Positions 1 through 5,976 of a DNA stretch of 7,716 bases are shown piece by piece (the stretch's first letter is position 1; each line of letters begins with the position of its first letter). Source of the stretch: Alphaproteobacteria bacterium (GTDB lineage: Bacteria; Pseudomonadota; Alphaproteobacteria; UBA9219); NCBI GenBank assembly GCA_028693775.1, contig JAQUUS010000063.1, positions 1 through 7,716 of the forward strand. The letters run 5' to 3'. The notes beneath the pieces were generated by a model. The model was not told the origin of the DNA. It saw only the letters and a list, made by a program, of their open reading frames with translations, and did no database searches. The position numbers and the translations under genes are program-made.

Positions 1-65
1 GCCTGCATGGCCAATATCGCTAATCGGTCCTTCCTCCCGAACGCCGACGCCCGCACAGGAGCACC

Positions 66-740
66 ATGAACCGATCCTCAACACGCCTCGCCCCTCCTCG
101 TAAAATCGCCCACATCGCCATGGACGTTCAGGATAAGTACACCCATTACTTCTACGGCGACGGACAGGAAAAGACCTTTCCCATCGCCATTAGAACGTTC
201 GCCGACGACCTCCAAAAAATAGGTATTCCGACGATCTGGGTCGCATGGGGAACCCACGCCGAGTTCAAATACTATTCGAAAAAAGTAACGGCGGCTTGGC
301 CCGATAAAAAACGTAACGTCCTTCTGAACGGCCTGACGCTGACATGCTGCCCCATCGGACGTGACGAAGAAATCTTCTCCAAAGGTGACAACGACGCTTT
401 CTTCGACGGAACGCTCGCAAAAATCCTCAAAAGCCAAGGCTACGACGCCATCCTGCTGACAGGAATGGATACAGGCGCATGCGTCGTCGAATCCCTGAAC
501 GGAGCGATGAAAGAAGGTATCCGCTGCATCGTGATCTCCGACCTCGTCGCCGACAGCTGCGGAGAAAAACACGGCAAGTCCGACTGGCACATCAACGAAA
601 TCGGCAGCGTCCTCAAAGCCATGAACGAAGCGCCGACCGCCTTTGAGCACATGACCGGAGCCGAAGCCCTGAAAGCCTTTGCGCCTAAACAAAGCCTTGC
701 AGCCCAACGCGGCCAAATCAGCGCGCCGAGCCCGGCCTGA
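66..740 (+). CDS. isochorismatase-like cysteine hydrolase (first of a tandem pair)
   Basis: This 224-residue protein is a cysteine hydrolase of the isochorismatase-like superfamily, a Rossmann-like alpha/beta fold that acts on amides or enol ethers, usually in the cytoplasm. The expected catalytic triad is visible: Asp20 in the strand motif IAMDVQD, Lys106 in FSKGDNDAF, and the nucleophile Cys139 in LLTGMDTGACV. The strand around residues 53-61 (GIPTIWVAW) and the strand-plus-Asp segment around residues 153-161 (RCIVISDLV) also fit the fold. The DxHxxxH metal site of nicotinamidases is not seen, so nicotinamidase is unlikely, but the substrate cannot be deduced. The ATG is preceded by AGGAG at 57-61, four bases upstream. 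The gene ends one base before a paralogue, so the two are probably cotranscribed. The last 20 or so residues are low in conserved features. Family assignment is firm; specific function is unknown. Confidence 0.88.
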   Translation: MNRSSTRLAPPRKIAHIAMDVQDKYTHYFYGDGQEKTFPIAIRTFADDLQKIGIPTIWVAWGTHAEFKYYSKKVTAAWPDKKRNVLLNGLTLTCCPIGRDEEIFSKGDNDAFFDGTLAKILKSQGYDAILLTGMDTGACVVESLNGAMKEGIRCIVISDLVADSCGEKHGKSDWHINEIGSVLKAMNEAPTAFEHMTGAEALKAFAPKQSLAAQRGQISAPSPA

Positions 741-741
741 G

Positions 742-1452
742 ATGCGCGTTATCCACATATCCATGGATGTCCAGGACCGCTATCTCAAGCCTCTGAGCCC
801 CTACACCAAAAAAACCTATCCGATAGCCGCACGCGCCTTTGCCGACGAGCTTCGAGATATGGGCGTCCCGACAATCTGGGTCGGCTGGGACCGCGCCAAG
901 CACAGCTTCAAATATTATTCGCACAAAGCCACGGGCCCGACCGCGCGCGAAAAAACGCTCCTGCGTCATTCGCATCGGCCGACAGGCCGCCGCCTGAACC
1001 ACAGAACGAAAGACTTGTCCAAAACGCTGGGCCTCAAGCTTTCGGAAATCAAAACAGGCGAAGATATTTTCTACAAAGGCGACGACAACGCTTTCGATAC
1101 GGGTTATCTCGGAAAAATGCTGAAGGCGCAGAAAGTCGATCTGATCCTGCTTTCGGGCCTGAACACAGGCGCCTGCATCGTCCAATCGCTCATGGGCGGC
1201 CTCAAAGAAGGCTTCACTATCGTCGTCGTCTCCGACCTTCTGGCCGACAGGCGGGGAGAACGTCTTCGTCAAGCCTTTTGGGGCAACGCACCGTGGCATA
1301 TCGACCGGCTCGACAAAATGCTTCTCGTGCTGAACCATTCCCAAAAAATCGAGTACGCCCACATGACGCGCGAAGACATACGAATGGCTTTTGCCTCGGG
1401 CCGCCCGGACGAAAGCCTCAAAAGCGTCCTTCCCCGTCCCACCGCCGGATAA
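742..1452 (+). CDS. isochorismatase-like cysteine hydrolase (second of a tandem pair)
   Basis: This is a 236-residue paralogue of the gene just upstream. Shared landmarks in the same order include HI-MDVQD, a PTIWV strand, FKYYS, the Lys-GD-NAF motif, NTGAC and SDL-AD, plus a WHI motif and an HMT motif near the C-terminus. The catalytic triad is Asp9, Lys112 and Cys145. Compared with its neighbour it carries a basic insertion at about residues 67-100 and a short one before the WHI motif, so the substrate or oligomer contacts may differ. I chose ATG 742, one base after the upstream TGA (738-740), because the protein then begins right at the first core strand. No Shine-Dalgarno is obvious, which fits translation by reinitiation. 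An in-frame TTG at 679 would add 21 basic residues and overlap the first gene; it is possible but less likely. The gene converges on uvrB. Family is firm, substrate unknown. Confidence 0.87.
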   Translation: MRVIHISMDVQDRYLKPLSPYTKKTYPIAARAFADELRDMGVPTIWVGWDRAKHSFKYYSHKATGPTAREKTLLRHSHRPTGRRLNHRTKDLSKTLGLKLSEIKTGEDIFYKGDDNAFDTGYLGKMLKAQKVDLILLSGLNTGACIVQSLMGGLKEGFTIVVVSDLLADRRGERLRQAFWGNAPWHIDRLDKMLLVLNHSQKIEYAHMTREDIRMAFASGRPDESLKSVLPRPTAG

Positions 1453-1462
1453 GCGGCAAAGC

Positions 1463-3577
1463 CTAGCGCGTCTTCTTCCGGCCTTTTCTTCCCTTGCCCT
1501 CGGGCGTGAGGTTCGTTCCGGGCGCAAAGCTGGTTTCGATTTCCAGCTCCGCCGTCTCGAGCCGCCTGATCTCGTCGCGCAGCCGCGCGGCCTCCTCGAA
1601 TTCCAAATTCCCGGCGGCTTCCTTCATGCGTTTTTCGAGATCGCGGATATGCGCCTGCAAATCCTTGCCCGAGAGCGTCACATCGTCGGCCATCCCCGCC
1701 TTCACGGTCAGATGATCGCGCTCATAAACCGAGCCCAGAATGTCTGAAATGGACTTCTTCACGCTTTCGGGCGTAATGCCGTGCTCCGCATTATAAGCCA
1801 TCTGCCTTTCGCGACGCCTGTTCGTTTCCTCGATTGCAGCCGTCATGCTGCCCGTCATCCTGTCGGCATATAAAATCGCCCTGCCGTCCAGATTGCGCGC
1901 CGCGCGGCCAATGGTCTGGATCAGCGAGGTGCGCGAACGCAAATAGCCTTCCTTGTCGGCATCCAAAATCGCGACAAGCCCGCATTCGGGAATATCCAGC
2001 CCCTCGCGCAACAGATTGATGCCCACCAGAACGTCATAAACGCCCAGCCGCAAATCGCGAATAATCTCGATACGCTCCAGCGTCTCGACGTCCGAGTGAA
2101 TATAGCGAACCTTGATATCCGCATCGCCCATGTATTCGGTCAGCGCCTCGGCCATCTTCTTGGTCAACGTCGTCACCAGAACGCGCAACCCCTTTGCCAC
2201 GACGCTATGAATTTCTCCCAGCAGATCGTCCACCTGCCTGTCCGTCGGCCGCACAATCACCGGCGGATCCATCAATCCGGTCGGACGCACCACCTGCTCG
2301 ATGAAAACGCCGCCCGTCTGCTCCAGCTCCCAGGGCCCCGGAGTCGCCGAAACAAAAACGGTCTGAGGCCGCATCCTGTTCCATTCCTCAAACTTCAGCG
2401 GCCTGTTGTCCACGCACGACGGAAGCCTGAACCCATATTCCGCGAGCGTCGACTTCCGCTTGAAATCGCCGTTATACATGGCGTTGAGTTGCGGAACCAT
2501 GGCGTGGCATTCGTCCACAAACAGCATCGCGTTTTCCGGCAAATACTCAAACAGCGTCGGCGGCGGCTCGCCCGGAGCCCTGCCGGTCAGATAGCGCGAA
2601 TAGTTTTCGATGCCCGAACACGATCCCGTAGCCGCGATCATCTCCAGATCGAACGTGGTCCGCTCGCGAAGCCGCTGCTCCTCGATCAGCTTGCCCTGCG
2701 CAATAAACTCCGCGCAACGCGCCTTCATATCGGCCTTGATCTGAACGGCGGCCTGCGCCAGCGTCGGCTTGGGGGTCACATAGTGGCTGTTGGCATAAAG
2801 CTTGACGGCATCGAGCTCCCGCCCCTTTTCGCCCGTCAGCGGATCGATCTCGACGATCTTCTCGATCTCGTCCCCGAAAAGCGCAATCCGCCACGCCGTG
2901 CTCTCCAGATGCGCCGGGAAAATCTCGACGGTATCGCCCTTGACGCGAAAATCTCCGCGCCCGAAAGCGATATCGTTGCGCCTGTATTGCAACTCGACCA
3001 AAGCGCCCAGCAAAGCCTGCCGCCCGATCTCCTGCCCCTTGGAAAGCCCGGCCACCATCGTCTGATAAGTTTCGACCGAACCGATGCCATAAATGCACGA
3101 CACGCTGGCCACGATAATGGCGTCATCGCGTTCCAGAAGAGCCCGCGTGGCCGAATGGCGCATGCGGTCGATCTGCTCGTTAATCATGGACTCTTTTTCG
3201 ATAAAGGTATCCGAGCGCGGGACGTAAGCCTCCGGCTGGTAATAGTCGTAATAGCTCACAAAATATTCGACGGCGTTGTTGGGAAAGAACGCCTTCATCT
3301 CGCCATAGAGCTGAGCCGCAAGCGTCTTGTTGGGAGCCAGAATAAGCGCGGGCCTCTGCAACCGCTGAATGGTTTGTGCGACGGTAAACGTCTTTCCCGA
3401 TCCCGTCACGCCCAGCAAAACCTGATCGCGCTCGCCTTCCTGCAAGCCGCGCACAAGCGCTTCGATAGCCTGAGGCTGATCGCCCGCGGGGCTATACTCT
3501 GAAACAAGTTCGAACGCCCTGCCTGCCTCGGGCCGGAAATCCGGCTTTTTCACGTCTGCAAAAATAGGAAAAGTCAT
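1463..3577 (-). CDS. uvrB: UvrABC excinuclease subunit B (UvrB)
   Basis: UvrB is the ATP-dependent damage-verification helicase of nucleotide excision repair. It is loaded on DNA by UvrA and then recruits the nuclease UvrC. The 704-residue product shows the whole family layout: Walker A GVTGSGKT at 56-63, the Tyr-rich beta-hairpin at about 107-132 that clamps the damaged strand, the motif II region at 355-358, the SATPGPWE segment at 410-417, motif V around VLVGINLLREGLD (517-528), motif VI QTIGRAARN at 554-562, and a C-terminal UVR domain at about 644-679 that binds UvrC. It is somewhat longer than the 673-residue E. coli protein, with about 17 extra residues before the core and a basic tail. 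Motif II reads DECH instead of the usual DESH. I chose ATG 3577 because GAGGGG lies six bases upstream and a promoter sits just beyond; the TTG-initiated extension to 3631 would overlap that promoter. The gene is monocistronic as far as seen. Confidence 0.98.
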   Translation of the reverse strand: MTFPIFADVKKPDFRPEAGRAFELVSEYSPAGDQPQAIEALVRGLQEGERDQVLLGVTGSGKTFTVAQTIQRLQRPALILAPNKTLAAQLYGEMKAFFPNNAVEYFVSYYDYYQPEAYVPRSDTFIEKESMINEQIDRMRHSATRALLERDDAIIVASVSCIYGIGSVETYQTMVAGLSKGQEIGRQALLGALVELQYRRNDIAFGRGDFRVKGDTVEIFPAHLESTAWRIALFGDEIEKIVEIDPLTGEKGRELDAVKLYANSHYVTPKPTLAQAAVQIKADMKARCAEFIAQGKLIEEQRLRERTTFDLEMIAATGSCSGIENYSRYLTGRAPGEPPPTLFEYLPENAMLFVDECHAMVPQLNAMYNGDFKRKSTLAEYGFRLPSCVDNRPLKFEEWNRMRPQTVFVSATPGPWELEQTGGVFIEQVVRPTGLMDPPVIVRPTDRQVDDLLGEIHSVVAKGLRVLVTTLTKKMAEALTEYMGDADIKVRYIHSDVETLERIEIIRDLRLGVYDVLVGINLLREGLDIPECGLVAILDADKEGYLRSRTSLIQTIGRAARNLDGRAILYADRMTGSMTAAIEETNRRRERQMAYNAEHGITPESVKKSISDILGSVYERDHLTVKAGMADDVTLSGKDLQAHIRDLEKRMKEAAGNLEFEEAARLRDEIRRLETAELEIETSFAPGTNLTPEGKGRKGRKKTR

Positions 3578-3583
3578 CTCTCG

Positions 3584-3589
3584 CCCCTC
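3584..3589 (-). promoter_or_regulatory. ribosome binding site of uvrB
   Basis: On the minus strand GAGGGG precedes ATG 3577 with a six-base spacer (CGAGAG). It decides the start in favour of this ATG over the in-frame TTG at 3631. Confidence 0.7.
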
Positions 3590-3602
3590 AATCCGGCGCG
3601 TC

Positions 3603-3631
3603 CTTATACCGCCGTTGGAGGCCGGACTCAA
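3603..3631 (-). promoter_or_regulatory. uvrB: sigma70-type promoter of uvrB
   Basis: On the minus strand TTGAGT (3631-3626, four of six matches to the -35 consensus) is followed after exactly 17 bases by TATAAG (3608-3603, five of six to the -10 consensus). Transcription would begin near 3596, giving a 5' leader of about 20 bases that contains the GAGGGG ribosome site. No alphaproteobacterial LexA box of the GTTC-N7-GTTC kind is seen around it, so SOS control is not supported. This is a prediction from sequence only. Confidence 0.55.
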
Positions 3632-3876
3632 ACTCCCCGTCCCCCGGCCCTTGCGGCATCAAAAACACTTAATCTCCAAAGAGTTATTCCAACCCCTTCA
3701 AAGAGGCTTTTCGCCCGCCACAAATATTACTACACTTGATACAGAGCATCCGGCAAAGAACGATAATCTTTTGGGTATTTCCGGACCTCATCCGAAAAAT
3801 TCCGCTTTTCCCCGGCGAAAAAGGCCGTTACCCTCTGCTGCGGTTTTAACGACATCTGATTAAAAGGATAGCCATT
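3632..3876. other. divergent intergenic region between uvrB and the 151-residue gene
   Basis: This stretch separates the uvrB promoter from the start of the next rightward gene. It is richer in A and T from about 3660 on. AAGGA at 3864-3868, eight bases before ATG 3877, is a normal ribosome site. A rightward promoter must lie here, but the best candidate, TTGATA (3736-3741) and GATAAT (3762-3767), has a 20-base spacer, so I do not call it. No tRNA, riboswitch or convincing small gene is recognised. Confidence 0.5.
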
Positions 3877-4332
3877 ATGACAGACCAATCGAGCCTCAAG
3901 GATTTTCTCCCGGACGATAGCGACAAACTCGGATTCTTCAGCCCCTACATCGATAATATTGTCAACAGATGGAATTGGATCGGTCCGCGCATGTTTGCGG
4001 ACGAAGGCCGCCGCCTTGCGGGCGTGCAGGCATGCATTGTCGGCCAAATCCTGGCCGCGATGAAAGAAACGCGGTCGTTCTGGATCCCCATCAGCGGCGT
4101 CCACTCCGAGCGCGGCGGCTACGACAACAAATCCGCGTTCCACATCCTGAAAACGGAAAAAGACATCGCGATATCGCCCGACGGAAAAGCGGTCTCGCTC
4201 ACAATGCCGTTGCTGTTCAAGATTGCCGCCAAGGCAGCCAAGGGAAGCAAAATGGAAACGCCGGTTCCCTATCGGGACGTCGAACGCCCCGGCTACGCCA
4301 AGCCCAAAACCATCGAACTCGGCGCGAAGTAA
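3877..4332 (+). CDS. hypothetical protein, 151 residues
   Basis: I do not recognise this family. It is very likely a real gene: ATG 3877 has AAGGA eight bases upstream, the codons are typical of the neighbouring genes, and it fills the space up to a convergent gene 15 bases away. The product looks soluble, with no signal peptide and no clear membrane helix. The N-terminal third is acidic and aromatic (FFSPYIDNIVNRWNWIGPR at about 20-38). It is followed by a hydrophobic stretch with one cysteine (Cys53) at about 48-61, a segment FWIPISGVHSERGGYDN at 68-84, and a Lys/Pro-rich tail. The SERGGYDN loop and the FHILKTEKDIAISPDG part look like a beta-rich fold, but no catalytic motif can be named. 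It could be a small regulator, a structural protein or a lineage-specific accessory protein. Confidence 0.75.
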   Translation: MTDQSSLKDFLPDDSDKLGFFSPYIDNIVNRWNWIGPRMFADEGRRLAGVQACIVGQILAAMKETRSFWIPISGVHSERGGYDNKSAFHILKTEKDIAISPDGKAVSLTMPLLFKIAAKAAKGSKMETPVPYRDVERPGYAKPKTIELGAK

Positions 4333-4347
4333 CGCAAGAGCGGCAGG

Positions 4348-5766
4348 CTAAAGCTTCGGCCCAAGGCGCGAAGCCTTGCCGCGTTGTTTTGCGGCCCGCC
4401 TCGCCTTGAACGCCGGCTTCATCTCTGCGGTCTTTTGAGGGTTTTGCACGTTCAAAACCGCGTACTTTCCGCCCTTGGCAACAAACGGCTTCGCCGAAAC
4501 GGCGGCCCCCTGCGCCTTTGGATGCGAGGCGATCTCTTCTCTGGTCGCAAGGAATCCGTGCTCTCTCCAGAACTTGGCGTTCTTGACCCACGCCTCGTCA
4601 GGCTGCCTGTCCGAAGGGAACGGCGGAGCCTCCTTGCCCGGAAACATCGTATAGATGCCCCACTTGCCCGTCGGGCCATAAGGTCCGCCAATCGCGGTCA
4701 CAACGTTGGTCTGGGGAATTTCGCCTTTTTCAGCCTGAACGGCGGTAAAAGCGGCTTCGCCCGGCGTTCCTGCATCGCGCACGAGCCTGTGTTGCGAGTC
4801 CTCAGACTGCCCCTTAAGCGAAACCAAAGCATCGGTTCCGACGGGCTTGTCGAAATTGAGAGTCAACACCACGCGCGAAGGATTTTCGCCTTTAGCAATC
4901 TGAGCCTCGAAGGCAGCCTTCAGTTCTTTCTCGACGCGCTGCATCACGGCATCCTTGGCCTCCGGATGGAACTTCGACCCGGCCACAAGGCTCTGCGCAA
5001 AATGCCGCTCCAAATGCCCCTGATCTTCGCCAAACAAGCTGACATATTCGGTCGCCTGATTGGTCGGCATTTTGTTCGCTTTGTTTCCTTCGGCCTCAAT
5101 CTTATTGACAACCTTTATTGCCTCGAGCGCAAGCTTGGCCTCGACCACTTTGGTTTGGAGCTGCCTGACCCATTGCTCTTTGCGCATGTCCCCTGTTGCG
5201 TTTAGAAAGTCAGGCTCTCTTAATTGAATCATCTTGGTAATGGCGACAGCTTCCGGAATTTTGTCGAGAATGCCTTGCACGGCAGCCTTAACGACCGGAA
5301 GTTGTTTATTCGTATATTTCGTCGAAAGGCCATACTCATCCGGATATTCGTCATCGTCCGTCGGAAATGAACCAAACGCAAAAATTTTGAACATCTCCTG
5401 CTTTCCAAGGCTGCCTTTGTAAACATCGATATACTGGTTGTCAGGCAGCTCTTTGTAGCCTTCACGCAGGCTGAAAAATGAATTGTCATTCCAGTTATCG
5501 ATTCCCCGCCCTGCTTCTTTGTCCTGCGGTTTGACCAACTGCATAAGAACGCTCGGATCGAAAGACGCGCGCTCAGGTACAGCATCGAGGGCGTTCACGA
5601 AAACGGTATCCAATTCCGTGCACAAATTTCTCGCATCGAGATCGGGCTGAGCGCTAATCCCGTGGCGTTTGCCGGGAGGGCATACTTTCTCTTGCAAATA
5701 ACCGTTGGCCGTTTCAAGCAGCGAGGCCGCCAAAGACTCGGAAAAACCTTCCGGAACAGTCGCCAT
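4348..5766 (-). CDS. hypothetical protein, 472 residues
   Basis: This gene is not recognised as a named family. ATG 5766 is preferred over ATG 5787 (seven residues longer) because GAGGGAG lies six bases before it and nothing comparable precedes the other. There is no signal peptide or membrane segment, so the protein is probably cytoplasmic or exported by a non-Sec route. Residues 1-65 look helical with cysteines at 29 and 49. Residues 155-295 are rich in charged helices, with possible coiled-coil character around 196-230. Residues 297-380 are predicted beta strands, including RVVLTLNFD at 298-306 and a striking Gly/aromatic segment GPYGPTGKWGIYTMFPG at 361-377, followed by a Trp/Phe/His patch at 393-406. 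The last 25 residues are strongly basic. The strand-rich C-terminal part loosely recalls small nuclease-type toxin domains, but this is only an impression. It converges on the 151-residue gene and lies downstream of the nagZ terminator, so it is probably transcribed alone. Confidence 0.8.
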   Translation of the reverse strand: MATVPEGFSESLAASLLETANGYLQEKVCPPGKRHGISAQPDLDARNLCTELDTVFVNALDAVPERASFDPSVLMQLVKPQDKEAGRGIDNWNDNSFFSLREGYKELPDNQYIDVYKGSLGKQEMFKIFAFGSFPTDDDEYPDEYGLSTKYTNKQLPVVKAAVQGILDKIPEAVAITKMIQLREPDFLNATGDMRKEQWVRQLQTKVVEAKLALEAIKVVNKIEAEGNKANKMPTNQATEYVSLFGEDQGHLERHFAQSLVAGSKFHPEAKDAVMQRVEKELKAAFEAQIAKGENPSRVVLTLNFDKPVGTDALVSLKGQSEDSQHRLVRDAGTPGEAAFTAVQAEKGEIPQTNVVTAIGGPYGPTGKWGIYTMFPGKEAPPFPSDRQPDEAWVKNAKFWREHGFLATREEIASHPKAQGAAVSAKPFVAKGGKYAVLNVQNPQKTAEMKPAFKARRAAKQRGKASRLGPKL

Positions 5767-5772
5767 AACAGA

Positions 5773-5779
5773 CTCCCTC
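5773..5779 (-). promoter_or_regulatory. ribosome binding site of the 472-residue gene
   Basis: GAGGGAG on the minus strand lies six bases before ATG 5766 and selects this start over ATG 5787, which has only AT-rich sequence in front of it. Confidence 0.65.
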
Positions 5780-5893
5780 AAATACATTTAAATATAAAGA
5801 TCAAAAAGCGGATCCTCTAAAATCCCGTCTTATTCCATCCGCCCTGTAATAATAGCACATTACTCCGATATTATTTACTATCATATCGAGCTT

Positions 5894-5921
5894 AACAAAT
5901 GGTAAGCCATTGTTTTACCAT
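5894..5921. repeat. overlapping inverted repeats in the AT-rich intergenic region
   Basis: Two inverted repeats are interleaved. ATGGTAA (5899-5905) and TTACCAT (5915-5921) are perfect 7-base arms with a 9-base gap. AACAAATGG (5894-5902) and CCATTGTT (5907-5914) pair over eight bases with one bulged A and a TAAG loop. They lie about 130 bases upstream of the leftward 472-residue gene. An operator for that gene is plausible; a terminator is less likely because no T-run follows the arms on either strand. Nearby minus-strand hexamers such as TATGAT (around 5881) resemble a -10 element, but no convincing -35 pairs with them. Confidence 0.4.
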
Positions 5922-5940
5922 CAGAAAACATCGATCAAGG

Positions 5941-5974
5941 AAAAAACCGCGTGCAATTTCAGAAGCGACGGCGG
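5941..5974 (-). terminator. probable intrinsic terminator of nagZ
   Basis: Just after the nagZ stop on the minus strand, CCGCCGTCGC (5974-5965) can pair with GCACGCGG (5954-5947) across a 10-base loop, with two single-base bulges in the left arm. A run of six T follows at once (5946-5941). GC-rich stem plus T-tract plus position after the stop codon fit a rho-independent terminator. The bulges lower confidence. Confidence 0.55.
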
Positions 5975-5976
5975 GC

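Noticed and set aside
78..764. Leftward open frame of 228 codons opposite the first hydrolase
   Set aside because: It is antisense to a gene with an intact triad and a good ribosome site, and its sequence shows no domain.
718..1527. Leftward open frame of 269 codons opposite the second hydrolase
   Set aside because: It is antisense to a gene with an intact catalytic triad, overlaps the end of uvrB and has no family features.
2096..3502. Long rightward open frame of 468 codons opposite uvrB
   Set aside because: It lies entirely antisense to a clear uvrB, is rich in Arg, His and Leu as expected of a shadow frame in GC-rich DNA, and shows no recognisable domain.
3578..3631. N-terminal extension of UvrB from TTG 3631
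   Set aside because: The extra 18 residues are not UvrB-like and the codons cover the predicted promoter, while ATG 3577 has a proper ribosome site.
3736..3767. TTGATA and GATAAT as a rightward promoter for the 151-residue gene
   Set aside because: The spacer is 20 bases, well outside the usual 16-18, and there is no supporting extended -10.
4353..4390. Hairpin GCTTCG/CGAAGC followed by a loose T-rich stretch, as terminator of the 151-residue gene
   Set aside because: The stem is only six pairs with a 10-base loop, the T-rich part starts about 10 bases after it, and it lies inside the coding end of the convergent gene.
3877..5766. Toxin-immunity pair formed by the 151- and 472-residue genes
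   Set aside because: The genes are convergent rather than in an operon, neither has a named toxin or immunity motif, and the resemblance of one domain to nuclease toxins is only visual.
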